In this document: positions 1 through 7,886 of the stretch, piece by piece
Layout: each line of letters starts with the position of its first letter
Position numbering within the stretch: position 1 is the first letter of the stretch
From: Haloferax denitrificans ATCC 35960
GTDB lineage: Archaea > Halobacteriota > Halobacteria > Halobacteriales > Haloferacaceae
Assembly: GCF_000337795.1 (NCBI RefSeq)
Contig: NZ_AOLP01000019.1
Coordinates: forward strand, 248,001-312,000
DNA: 64,000 bases
Reading direction: 5' to 3'
Notes under the pieces: model-generated
Told to the model about the DNA's origin: nothing
Databases searched by the model: none
Seen by the model: the letters and a program-made list of their open reading frames with translations, nothing else
Made by a program: the position numbers and the translations under genes

Positions 1-744
1 CGGCGTCTCGGCGCGGATGATGCGGTCGTCGACCGGAGAGAGGTTCACCGCGCCGCCCCAGACGAGACAGCCGCCGGTCTTCCCGATGATGTCGCGTATC
101 TCCGGCACGGAGAACTCCACGTCGCAGAGGACCTCCATCGTGTCGGCGGTGCCCGCCGCGGAGGTGACGGCCCGCGAGGAGGTCTTCGGAATCTTCAGCC
201 CCGCCGCGGCGACGATGGGGACGAGAATCGGCGTGACGCGGTTGCCCGCGACGCCGCCGATGGAGTGTTTGTCGGCGATGACCGGCTCCTCCCACACGAT
301 GGATTCGCCGATGTCCGCCATCGACTCCGTGAGGTGCATCGTCTCCTCCATGGATAGCCCGTTCGTGTAGGTCGCGGAGACGAACGCGCCGAGTTCCACG
401 TCGGCGAGGCGCTCCTCGTAGATGTCGCGGACGAGTCGGGACAGTTCGTCCGCGTCGAGTTCGATGTCGTCGAGCTTCTTGCGGATGTAGTACACCGAGT
501 CCGGTTGCGGCGCGACCGACACCTCGACTGCGCCTTCGAGGTGGTCGAGACGGCGCGTCACCCCGAGGGTCCCCTCGGCGACGAGTTCGTCCGTCAGCTC
601 CACGATGCCGATAGTCGTCCGCCCGTCCCGGCGCAGTTGGACGCGTTCGAGGGCGTGAACCCCGAGTTCGGCCGCGTCGCTCTCGTTCAGGAGGACCGTC
701 GGCGACCGGGTACCGATGTCGATGTGCTCGGCGAGGAGTTGCAT
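1..744 (-). CDS. deoA: AMP phosphorylase, N-terminal part (gene runs off the window)
   Basis: This enzyme phosphorolyses AMP (and often CMP/UMP) to ribose-1,5-bisphosphate and base in the archaeal nucleotide-salvage pathway that feeds type III RubisCO or related routes. The frame is open from an ATG at 744 down to base 1, giving 248 codons of a protein usually near 500 residues, so the C-terminal half is missing. It begins MQLLAEHIDIG, as archaeal AMP phosphorylases do. It then carries the thymidine phosphorylase-family signatures KHSIGGVAGN and a serine/glycine stretch around TSSRAVTSAAGTADTM, which bind phosphate and substrate. The thioredoxin gene lies just upstream in the same direction but is probably a separate unit. 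The family is clear; nucleotide specificity is inferred. Confidence 0.9.
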   Translation of the reverse strand, partial: MQLLAEHIDIGTRSPTVLLNESDAAELGVHALERVQLRRDGRTTIGIVELTDELVAEGTLGVTRRLDHLEGAVEVSVAPQPDSVYYIRKKLDDIELDADELSRLVRDIYEERLADVELGAFVSATYTNGLSMEETMHLTESMADIGESIVWEEPVIADKHSIGGVAGNRVTPILVPIVAAAGLKIPKTSSRAVTSAAGTADTMEVLCDVEFSVPEIRDIIGKTGGCLVWGGAVNLSPVDDRIIRAETP

Positions 745-804
745 ACCCGAAGGTCGGACGATACCGTCAAGAAATCGACCCCGAGTCTCGGGGAGAGAGA
801 ACGC

Positions 805-1230
805 CTACGCGAGCTGGGACTCGACGAGGTTCTTCAGGTCGTCGTAGCCGCGGACGCCGACGAGCTGTTCGACCGCCTCGCCGCCGGCGAACAGCACCAT
901 CGTCGGGACGCCCCGGACCTGGTACTGGGCGGCGAGCTCCTGGTTCGCGTCCACGTCGACCTTGGCGACCGCGGCGTCGGTGGTCTCCGCGAGCTTCTTC
1001 ACGGTCGGTTCGAGCATCTTGCACGGACCGCACCAGTCCGCGTAGAAGTCGACGAGCACCACGTCGTACGAGGAGACGGCGTCTTCCAGTTCGGACGCGC
1101 CGTCGACGTGGATGGGTTCTGCCGGCCCAGCCGCGGCTTCTTTCGCCGCACTCCCGCCGTCACTGCGGAGCTTGGATTCGAGTTGTTCGCGTTTCTGCTT
1201 CCGGATGTCGGTCAGTTCGTCGTCGGACAT
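805..1230 (-). CDS. trxA: thioredoxin
   Basis: A 141-residue cytoplasmic thiol-disulfide oxidoreductase. The thioredoxin fold occupies residues 40-141 with the active site WCGPC (Cys67 and Cys70) and the cis-proline motif RGVPT further on. About 40 charged residues precede the fold, a common haloarchaeal extension. The start is taken at the ATG at 1230 (MSDDELTD); an upstream in-frame start would add 21 basic residues unlike the acidic proteome and is rejected. Upstream lies a roughly 270-base gap with no gene. Confidence 0.93.
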   Translation of the reverse strand: MSDDELTDIRKQKREQLESKLRSDGGSAAKEAAAGPAEPIHVDGASELEDAVSSYDVVLVDFYADWCGPCKMLEPTVKKLAETTDAAVAKVDVDANQELAAQYQVRGVPTMVLFAGGEAVEQLVGVRGYDDLKNLVESQLA

Positions 1231-1503
1231 ACCTACCGATACCGGCCGCGACCTAATAACGGTTTTGCACGATTTGGACAATAACATCTGCAATCACGGA
1301 GTCGTGATACCAGTGCGCATCGAGCGGAGCGACGCTGTGGCTCACGGCGAGAGTCCGGTGGGAAACGACGGGAGACAACGGGAGCCGGCGGAAAGCGGCG
1401 GAAAGCGGCGGAAAGCGGCGGTGAAGAAACGTGGCGGGCACGACCGCGGTCGGGGTCGGAGGGTCGAAAGCGACTCCGAGCGCCGAAGCGGGTCGGCTCG
1501 CGG
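1231..1503. other. intergenic gap with a short 10-bp tandem repeat
   Basis: No convincing gene is seen on either strand. At 1391-1420 the decamer gaaagcggcg occurs three times in perfect tandem. A TATA-like stretch close to 1260 (taataacgg) could serve the thioredoxin gene. Confidence 0.5.
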
Positions 1504-1797
1504 TCAGTCGACGTACAGCGAGTAGGTGATGACCGCGAAGCCGATGAGCGTCAGCACCGAGTCGATGAGCAGTCCGGTGGCGAGGTCGACGTTGAGAATC
1601 ACGTCGAGCGCGCCGCCGAGCATCGCGCCGAGCGTGACGGTCCCGAAGCCGAGCGCGAGGGCGCGGAGCGACGCCGCCCCGGTGTTCCGGTACGCCTTGT
1701 AGCTGAAGTAGGTGATGAGCCCGCCGAGGACGAGGATGCCCGTCTTGACGACGATTATCATCGTCGCTATCGTCGGCGAGGCGCTGAGGTGCCCCAT
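1504..1797 (-). CDS. small membrane protein paired with a winged-helix regulator
   Basis: A 97-residue hydrophobic protein with about three membrane spans (near residues 10-30, 40-60 and 70-95) and no catalytic motif that I recognise. Its ATG overlaps the stop of the upstream winged-helix gene in an ATGA arrangement, so the two are translated together. Such regulator plus small membrane protein pairs recur in haloarchaea, where the membrane partner is annotated only as a domain of unknown function. A role in sensing or modulating the regulator is inference. Confidence 0.8.
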   Translation of the reverse strand: MGHLSASPTIATMIIVVKTGILVLGGLITYFSYKAYRNTGAASLRALALGFGTVTLGAMLGGALDVILNVDLATGLLIDSVLTLIGFAVITYSLYVD

Positions 1798-2171
1798 CAG
1801 GTCTCCCTCCGGACCCGCGACCAGATGTCCGCGAGGCGTTCGTCGGGCGTCTGCTCGGGGCGGCCGACCGCGACGTCGAAGTCGCGGTCCTCGTTGAGCG
1901 CAATTCGCACCTCGTCGAAGGCGACCTCGTAGGTCGTCGCGTGGTGGCCGTCCGCGCGAATCTGGGTCCCCTCGGCGAGGAGCGCCGCGTCCGTGAGCAG
2001 GTCCAGCTTCCTGTACGTCGTCGAAAGCGGGATGTCACACGTGTCTGAGATTTCGCTTGCCGTCATGGGTTCTTCGAGTCCTCTGATGATGGCTCGGGCG
2101 TCCGCGTCGTCGAGCGCGTCGAGCACCGCCGTCAGTTCGGCCGACTCCATCGCGGACCGGTCGCGCGCCAT
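1797..2171 (-). CDS. ArsR-like winged-helix transcriptional regulator
   Basis: A 124-residue DNA-binding protein. Residues 10-75 form a winged helix: LDDADARAIIRGL, then EPMTASEISDTCDIPLS as the turn and recognition helix, then a wing ending near DGHHATTYEV. The C-terminal 30 residues are acidic. It is the first gene of a two-gene operon with the small membrane protein that overlaps its stop codon. The target is unknown; autoregulation would be typical. Confidence 0.85.
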   Translation of the reverse strand: MARDRSAMESAELTAVLDALDDADARAIIRGLEEPMTASEISDTCDIPLSTTYRKLDLLTDAALLAEGTQIRADGHHATTYEVAFDEVRIALNEDRDFDVAVGRPEQTPDERLADIWSRVRRET

Positions 2172-2198
2172 TACCCAGACTCACCGACGAGAGCCTTA

Positions 2199-3545
2199 TT
2201 AACTCTCCGGGTCGGGCTCATCGCTATCCACCGATTCGGGGGCTGTGTCGTAGGCGCCCTCCATTCTGAGGGTTCCCGCGCGGGCCAACACGGCGGGCGT
2301 TCGACAGACGCCCGGCGCGCCCGTCGCCTGCGGCACCGCGCAGTTGTTGCAGTTCTCGCAGACGACCCGCGTGTCGGTCGAAACGTCCTCACCGAGCAGT
2401 CGCGCCGGGAGTTCCGGTTCGGCGTAGAACGGCCGGGCCATTCCGACGGCGTCGCAGGCGTCGCCGAGCAGTCGGTCGATGTGGCCGCGCTCGCGGATGC
2501 CGCCCTCGCAGAGCACGGGCACCGAGACGGCGTCGCGGACGCGGCGGCACAGGTCGGCGTTCCACGCCGGGTCGAAGTCGTACCACGCCGCTTCGATTCG
2601 GTTGCCGAGTTCGACGAGTCGCGCCCGGAGCGGGCCGCCGAAGGCCGCGGCGTAGCCGTCGCGGTAGCGGTCGTCGCGCCACGCGCGGGCCGGGAACGAC
2701 CCCCGGACGATGCTCGCGTCCCAGAACACCGACCCCGAGACGGGCACGAGCGCGTCGTAGCCCGCCTCGTCGAGGCGGCGGCAGATTGCGACGGCGTCGG
2801 CCTCGGTCAGATGTCGGCGGATGCCGGGCGGCGCGGCCGTCTCCGCCGGCACTTTCGTCATGAGCGGTACGTCGCCCGCCCGCCCGCGGACCTCGTCGGC
2901 GACGACCTCCAGAAACCGGACGCCGTCGCCGAACTCGTCGTCCCGGCGGTTGTAGAACGGCGAGAGGAACTGGTGGACGACGCCCATGTTCGCGCCGGCG
3001 ACGTGGACCACGTCGTAGCCGGCGTCGACGGCCATCGCCGCGGAGCGGCCGAAGTCGGCCGCGAGGTCGTACACCTCCTCGGTCGTCATGACGCGGGCGT
3101 CGTAGTCGAGAAAGCCGAGGCCGTCAAGCAGTCTGAGGAGCCGCGGCGGCCGGGAGACGGCGAGCTGTCGAAGCTCGGGGTGGTCGCGTCGATACGCGGC
3201 GTGCCACGTCTCCATGCTCCGCAGGCCGCCGTACTCCAACTGGACCGCGACGGCCGCGCCGTGGTCGTGGAGGCGCTCCGTCACCGCCGACAGCGACGCC
3301 GCGAACTCGGGGTCCGCGATGCGGGTCATCCCCGGTGCGGCACAGCCGCCCGTCTCGCGGACGATGGTCGCGCCCTGACAGACGAGGCCCGCGCCGGCCC
3401 GCGCCGCGGGTTCGAGTTCCGCCGCGAGGCGCTCGGGCGCGTCGGGGCCGGTGCCCGCGCATTCGAGGACCGGCGCGCGGTAGAGCCGGTTTCGGAGCGT
3501 GAGCCCGCCGATGTCGAGCGGGTCGTCGAGCCGAGGAGTCGCCAT
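2199..3545 (-). CDS. NADH:flavin oxidoreductase, old yellow enzyme family
   Basis: A 448-residue FMN enzyme with a TIM-barrel fold. The N-terminus LDDPLDIGGLTLRNRLYRAPV is typical of the family, and FMN-site segments follow (VCQGATIV, VHVAGANMG, VLCEGGIRE). Near the C-terminus, CENCNNC followed 11 residues later by another Cys matches the [4Fe-4S] ligands of 2,4-dienoyl-CoA reductase-type members. The second FAD/NAD domain of those larger enzymes is absent, so electrons must come from another partner or directly from NAD(P)H. The ATG at 3545 is chosen; a start 20 codons upstream adds basic non-conserved residues. The substrate cannot be told. Confidence 0.87.
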   Translation of the reverse strand: MATPRLDDPLDIGGLTLRNRLYRAPVLECAGTGPDAPERLAAELEPAARAGAGLVCQGATIVRETGGCAAPGMTRIADPEFAASLSAVTERLHDHGAAVAVQLEYGGLRSMETWHAAYRRDHPELRQLAVSRPPRLLRLLDGLGFLDYDARVMTTEEVYDLAADFGRSAAMAVDAGYDVVHVAGANMGVVHQFLSPFYNRRDDEFGDGVRFLEVVADEVRGRAGDVPLMTKVPAETAAPPGIRRHLTEADAVAICRRLDEAGYDALVPVSGSVFWDASIVRGSFPARAWRDDRYRDGYAAAFGGPLRARLVELGNRIEAAWYDFDPAWNADLCRRVRDAVSVPVLCEGGIRERGHIDRLLGDACDAVGMARPFYAEPELPARLLGEDVSTDTRVVCENCNNCAVPQATGAPGVCRTPAVLARAGTLRMEGAYDTAPESVDSDEPDPES

Positions 3546-3637
3546 GAGAGAGACGTGGCGCGCGAGCGACGTAAATCGACGCGGCGGTCGGTCGCCACCG
3601 GTCAACCTTCTTACCCGTCGCCGCCGATGACCGTCTC

Positions 3638-4666
3638 ATGAACCCCGAACCGTTCAGGTACGACTCGGAGGTGCCGCCGGGCGAGGTGCGACACCTCAGG
3701 TACGAAATCAGCGAGACGTACCTCGGCGACCCCGTCGAGATACCCGTCACGGTCATCAACGGCGAGCAGGGCGGGCCGTCGGTCTTCATGACCGCGGCGC
3801 TCCACGGCGACGAACTCAACGGCGTGAAGGTGATGCAGGAGGTCGCGAGTCGGTACAACCCCGCGGACATCCACGGCACCATCGTCTGCATCCACGTGGC
3901 GAACGTCCCCGGCTACCTCGCCCAACAGCGCTACATCCCCATCTACGACCTCGACCTGAACCGGTCGTTCCCCGGCCGCGACGGCGCGAACACGGCCGAG
4001 CGCATGGCGAACCAAATCTACCGGCGGTTCGTCGAGCCCTGCGACCTCGGCATCGACTTCCACACCTCGACGCGCAACCGGACGACGATGTACCACGTCC
4101 GCGCCGACATGAACCGCCCGGAGGTCGCCCGCCTCGCGCGGTCGTTCGGCGCGAACCTCATCCTCTCGGGCGAGGCCGAGGCGAGTTCGCTCCGCACCGT
4201 CGCCACCAACGACGGGATTCCGACCATCACCGTCGAGATGGGCCGCGCCCACCGCTTCCAGCCGGCGATGGTCGACCGCGCGCTCGACGGCGTCGAGAGC
4301 GTCCTCGCCGAGTACGGCGTCCTCCCGGACGAGGCGGTCAGCTGGCCGGGCTGGTCGCGCGTCATCGACTCCGCGACGGACAAGACGTGGCTCCGCGCCG
4401 ACGTGGGCGGCCTCGTCGAGATGCAGTACGGCGACGTGCCCCTCGTCTACGAGGGCGACACCATCTGCACCATCTCGGACCACTTCAAGACGAGAGAAAA
4501 GCGCGTCTCTGCGCCCTTCACCGGCCTCGTCGCCGGCGTCCTCCAGAACCCCGTCGCCGCGCCCGGTCACCCGCTGTGTCACCTCGTCAGCGTCGACGAC
4601 GCGACGCTCCGCGAGATAGAGCGCGAAATCGAGGCCGGCGAGTTCACGGAACGCCCGTGGAGTTAG
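3638..4666 (+). CDS. succinylglutamate desuccinylase/aspartoacylase-family zinc hydrolase
   Basis: A 342-residue M14-type carboxypeptidase-like amidohydrolase. Zinc-site motifs are visible: ALHGDELNG supplies His and Glu, and DFHTSTRNR supplies the second His. DLDLNRSFPG is the substrate-binding segment seen in aspartoacylases. The last 90 residues form a beta-rich domain typical of the family. The true substrate (an N-acyl amino acid or a peptide tag) is not shown by the sequence. It stands alone, with divergent flavin and convergent zinc-finger neighbours. Confidence 0.87.
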   Translation: MNPEPFRYDSEVPPGEVRHLRYEISETYLGDPVEIPVTVINGEQGGPSVFMTAALHGDELNGVKVMQEVASRYNPADIHGTIVCIHVANVPGYLAQQRYIPIYDLDLNRSFPGRDGANTAERMANQIYRRFVEPCDLGIDFHTSTRNRTTMYHVRADMNRPEVARLARSFGANLILSGEAEASSLRTVATNDGIPTITVEMGRAHRFQPAMVDRALDGVESVLAEYGVLPDEAVSWPGWSRVIDSATDKTWLRADVGGLVEMQYGDVPLVYEGDTICTISDHFKTREKRVSAPFTGLVAGVLQNPVAAPGHPLCHLVSVDDATLREIEREIEAGEFTERPWS

Positions 4667-4715
4667 GCGGGGCGCGTCGAATCAGACGCGCTCGTGTCGC
4701 CGCCGCCCCGCTCGG

Positions 4716-4919
4716 TCAGTCGTCCGCGCCGACCTGCTCGTGGGTGTGGTGGAAAAACCGGACGTGCGGCCGCCCGTCGCGTTCGACCGGCTCGAAGCAG
4801 ACGCGCCGGTAGCGCTCGTTGTCGAGGAGGTTGACGAGCAGACCGCGGTCGTGGAGCGAGACCGAGTCGTAGGGCGTCGAACAGACCGGACACAGCTCCG
4901 GGTCGGTCGCGTCGCTCAT
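4716..4919 (-). CDS. small CxxC zinc-finger-like protein
   Basis: A 67-residue protein with an N-terminal CPVC pair and one further Cys (RVCFEP). The rest is polar and ends in His-rich FFHHTHEQ. An alternative GTG at 4925 overlaps the stop of the macro-domain gene in a GTGA arrangement, so translational coupling is likely whichever start is used. Small CPxC proteins are abundant in haloarchaea and mostly uncharacterised. Confidence 0.75.
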   Translation of the reverse strand: MSDATDPELCPVCSTPYDSVSLHDRGLLVNLLDNERYRRVCFEPVERDGRPHVRFFHHTHEQVGADD

Positions 4920-4921
4920 GT

Positions 4922-5440
4922 TCACGCCCCCGTATCCGAACCGACCGCGTCGGCGACCCGCGAAACCGTCTCGAACTCGTCGTCCGCGTAGGCGATGAAC
5001 CGAACGTCGCGGAGCGAACTCGGCTCGAACGCCGCGAGCACCTCGCAGATGAGTCGCGCGCCGTCGGCGAGGTCGAACCCGGCGACGCCACAGCCGAGCG
5101 CCGGAATCACGAGCGACTCACAGCCGCGGTCGTCCGCGGCTCGGAGGGCGTTCCGCGTGGCGTCGCGGATGCTCTCGGCGGTCGCCCGCCCGTCTCCGTA
5201 GTGGGGCATCGCCGCGGCGTGAATCACGACCTCGGCGTCGAGGTCGAAGGCGTCGGTGACGGCGACCGCGCCGAGGGCTATCGGCCCCTTCGCCATCGCC
5301 GCGTCGTTCAGTTCCGGGCCGCCGCCGCGACGGAGCGCGCCCGCGACGCCCGAGCCCATGCGAAGGCTCGTCCCCGCGGCGTTCACCAGCGCGTCGGCCG
5401 ACTGGGCGGCGATATCGCCCCGTACGACGGTGAACTCCAC
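4922..5440 (-). CDS. macro-domain protein (ADP-ribose or O-acetyl-ADP-ribose hydrolase)
   Basis: A 172-residue single macro domain that binds ADP-ribose and probably removes it from proteins or deacetylates O-acetyl-ADP-ribose. VRGDI near residue 7, then VNAAGTSLRMGSGVAGAL (residues 19-36) and the late loop PALGCGVAGF are the family's ligand-binding segments. It sits between an aldo/keto reductase (two-base gap upstream) and a small zinc-finger gene that overlaps its stop, so the three are probably one transcript. Confidence 0.9.
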   Translation of the reverse strand: MEFTVVRGDIAAQSADALVNAAGTSLRMGSGVAGALRRGGGPELNDAAMAKGPIALGAVAVTDAFDLDAEVVIHAAAMPHYGDGRATAESIRDATRNALRAADDRGCESLVIPALGCGVAGFDLADGARLICEVLAAFEPSSLRDVRFIAYADDEFETVSRVADAVGSDTGA

Positions 5441-5441
5441 G

Positions 5442-6287
5442 TCAGGCCAGTCGGTCCATGTCCTCGTCGTCGAGGTCGATGTGCGAGGCCGCCACGTTGT
5501 CGCGGAGGTGCGAGACGCTGGACGTGCCGGGGATGGGGAGCATCACGTCGGAGCGGTGCAGGAGCCACGCGAGGGCGATTTGCTGGGGCGTCGCGTCGTG
5601 TTTCGCCGCGACCGCGGAGACGGCGTCGGCCCGGTCGCCGAGGTCGCCCGCGCCCAGCGGGTACCACGGGATGAAGCCGATACCGTACTCCTCGCAGGCG
5701 TCGAGGCTCGCCTCGAACTCGCGGTCGCCGATGTTGAAGCGGTTCTGGACCGTGGCGATGTCGACGATGTCGCGCGCCTCGTCGAGCTGTTCGACCGAGA
5801 CGTTCGAGAGGCCGACGTGCCGAATCAGTCCCTCGTCTTTCATCTCGGCGAGCGCGTGGACCGAGTCCTCGAAGGGGACGTGCGGGTCCGGGCGGTGGAG
5901 CTGATAGAGGTCGATGGTGTCCACGCGGAGGCGGTCGAGGCTCCCGAGGACGGCGTTTCGGAGGTAGTCGGGGTCGCCGTTGGGCTTCCAGTCGCCGTCG
6001 GTGTTGCGGAGCAGACCGCCCTTCGTGGCGACCACGAGGTCGTCCGGGTAGGGTGCGAGCGCCTCGCCGATGAGGCGCTCGGAGACGGCCGGCCCGTAGG
6101 AGTCCGCCGTGTCGATGAGGTCGACGCCGTGGACGAGCGACTCGTGGAGGACCTTCTTCGCGTTCTCCACGTCGTCCGGCTCGCCGATGATGTCGTCGCC
6201 GGTGATGCGCATCGCGCCGAAGCCGAGTCGGTGAACCGTGAGGTCGCCGCCGATGTCGAACGTGCCGCTGGCGTTTTCGAGTCCCAT
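5442..6287 (-). CDS. aldo/keto reductase
   Basis: A 281-residue NADPH-dependent carbonyl reductase with a TIM barrel. The catalytic tetrad is visible as Asp59 and Tyr64 (DTADSYG), Lys89 (ATKGG) and His131 (QLHRPDP). The C-terminal phosphate-binding segment IPGTSS is present. ATG 6287 is chosen because conserved sequence starts about 12 residues later and longer frames are arginine-rich. It is the first gene of a probable operon with the macro-domain and zinc-finger genes. Substrate unknown. Confidence 0.92.
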   Translation of the reverse strand: MGLENASGTFDIGGDLTVHRLGFGAMRITGDDIIGEPDDVENAKKVLHESLVHGVDLIDTADSYGPAVSERLIGEALAPYPDDLVVATKGGLLRNTDGDWKPNGDPDYLRNAVLGSLDRLRVDTIDLYQLHRPDPHVPFEDSVHALAEMKDEGLIRHVGLSNVSVEQLDEARDIVDIATVQNRFNIGDREFEASLDACEEYGIGFIPWYPLGAGDLGDRADAVSAVAAKHDATPQQIALAWLLHRSDVMLPIPGTSSVSHLRDNVAASHIDLDDEDMDRLA

Positions 6288-6406
6288 GGGAGGTGATTGG
6301 TCGCCAGACAGGTGGTCGTTTCGGCGGTCCGGACGGGAGGCGGCCGGGAACGCGCGGTCACCCAAACCGCCGAAACCCACACCCGTCGTCGGTACGAACG
6401 GCCGCC

Positions 6407-7093
6407 ATGGACCTCCTGTCGATGCGCTGGCGGCACACGCTTTTCGCCCACTGGCCGGTCGCCCCCGAACTCGTGGAACCCCGGCTCCCCGACCGGCTCT
6501 CGGTGGCGACCCACGACGGTCGGGCGTGGCTCGGCGTCGTCTCGTTCGACATGACGGACATCCGCCCGCGCGGGTCGCCAATCGGGCTCGGGTTCCCCGA
6601 GGTGAACCTCCGGACCTACGTCGAACCCGCCGACGGCGGGCCCCGAGGCGTCTACTTTTTCACCCTCGACGCCGCGGACCGCCTCGGCGTGACGATGGCC
6701 CGGCTGGGCTACCGCCTCCCGTACCACTACGCGACCATCTCGGTCGAGGAGCGAGACGGCGCGGTCGACTACGAGAGCTACCGGCCCGCGACGGCCGAGA
6801 CGCCGGAAGCGCGGTTCGAGGCGACCTACCGGCCGACCGGCGAGGTCCGAGCCCTCGACCCCGGGTCGCTCGACGCGTTCCTCGTCGAGAACTACCGCTT
6901 TTACACGGACGACTGGCCCGTCGTCATCGGCGACATCGACCACGACCCGTGGCCGATACAGGACGTGGAGGCCGAGATTCGCGCGAACACGATGTTCGAG
7001 GCCTGCGGCTTCGACCACCCCGGCGGCGACCCGATACTCCACTACGCGGCCGACCTCGACGTGACGGCGAAGCCGCCCGCGGTGCTTCGCTGA
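6407..7093 (+). CDS. YqjF/DUF2071-family protein
   Basis: A 228-residue soluble protein of the YqjF family, a beta-rich fold distantly related to acetoacetate decarboxylase. Family hallmarks are the opening MRWRHTLFAHWPV, the middle GFPEVNLRTYV and FTLDAADR, and a final LHYAADLDVTAKPP. Function in the family is not established. ATG 6407 is chosen; an earlier in-frame start at 6293 would add 38 arginine-rich residues. The gene is divergent from the aldo/keto reductase, so 6288-6406 holds both promoters. Confidence 0.82.
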   Translation: MDLLSMRWRHTLFAHWPVAPELVEPRLPDRLSVATHDGRAWLGVVSFDMTDIRPRGSPIGLGFPEVNLRTYVEPADGGPRGVYFFTLDAADRLGVTMARLGYRLPYHYATISVEERDGAVDYESYRPATAETPEARFEATYRPTGEVRALDPGSLDAFLVENYRFYTDDWPVVIGDIDHDPWPIQDVEAEIRANTMFEACGFDHPGGDPILHYAADLDVTAKPPAVLR

Positions 7094-7207
7094 CCTCGTT
7101 CGCCTCGGGCGAAATCGCTCACGCGTCGCGTTCGCGTAAGGCTGGGCCGCCTCCCTCGCCCGCCCGAAGGTGAAACCTTCAAGCATCGCTGAACTAACCC
7201 GACGGAC

Positions 7208-7654
7208 ATGGCACTCATCGACACCGTGATGGCAACGCTCCACCTCGTCGTCGGCGGACTCTGGACGGGGAGCGTCCTCTTTTTCGCGCTCGCCGTGTTG
7301 CCGACCGCCCGCGCCGGGAACATCCGCGCCGCCGCGTTCGAATCGGTCGTCTCCCGGCTGACGATGTGGTCCCGCGGGGCCTCGCTCGTGATGTTCGCGA
7401 CCGGCGGCCACCTCGCCGGCACGCGCTACACCGCCGAGAGCCTGTTCGGCACCGGCCGCGGCCACCTCGTTCTCGGGATGCTCGTGCTCTGGTTCGTCCT
7501 GACCGGCCTCGTCGAAGTCGGTCGGTCCCGCGCGAAAGACGGCCTCGCGGAGAAGAAGGTCCGCACGCCCGCCGAGAAGGCCGCGCCGTTCTACCTCGGT
7601 GCCGCGCTCGTCGCCGTCTTGCTCCTCGTCGACGCCGGCCTGCTCCTCAACTGA
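7208..7654 (+). CDS. CopD/DUF4149-like integral membrane protein
   Basis: A 148-residue protein with four predicted membrane spans (about residues 7-30, 55-75, 85-105 and 125-147). LHLVVGGLWTGSVLFF near the start resembles the first helix of CopD-like and DUF4149 membrane proteins, which are linked to copper or heme handling. No metal-binding cluster is visible, so copper import is only a suggestion. Monocistronic. Confidence 0.75.
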   Translation: MALIDTVMATLHLVVGGLWTGSVLFFALAVLPTARAGNIRAAAFESVVSRLTMWSRGASLVMFATGGHLAGTRYTAESLFGTGRGHLVLGMLVLWFVLTGLVEVGRSRAKDGLAEKKVRTPAEKAAPFYLGAALVAVLLLVDAGLLLN

Positions 7655-7680
7655 CGCCGGCGCCGACTCCCGAGGACTCC

Positions 7681-7735
7681 GTAGAGTATCTATATCTACG
7701 TTCGAAAATATATATTCTGTACGACATGTTTATGG
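7681..7735 (+). promoter_or_regulatory. AT-rich promoter of the metallophosphoesterase operon
   Basis: A sharply AT-rich island in GC-rich surroundings. The segment gtttatgggc at 7729-7738 is a TATA box about 27 nt before the ATG at 7761, predicting a nearly leaderless transcript. Upstream, 7681-7699 holds a dyad with arms gtaga and tctac. Confidence 0.5.
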
Positions 7736-7760
7736 GCTCGGTCCGGGTGGGTCCACGTGT

Positions 7761-7886
7761 ATGCACGGGGACGAGACGCGCGCCACCGAGTCGCCGCTTC
7801 GAATCGAGCTGTGTCCCGACACCGGGCGGATACGCATCCACCGGGAGACCGCGCTGGGGACGTTCACGCGGACCATCGACCGATGA
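7761..7886 (+). CDS. 41-residue protein translationally coupled to the phosphoesterase
   Basis: A small acidic/basic mixed protein beginning MHGDETRATES and ending FTRTIDR, with no cysteine motif or membrane segment. It is judged real because it starts about 27 nt after a good TATA box and its stop overlaps the phosphoesterase ATG in an ATGA arrangement (7883-7886). The segment CPDTGRIRIHRETALG resembles a beta hairpin. Function unknown; it may be a leader or a partner of the enzyme. Confidence 0.65.
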   Translation: MHGDETRATESPLRIELCPDTGRIRIHRETALGTFTRTIDR

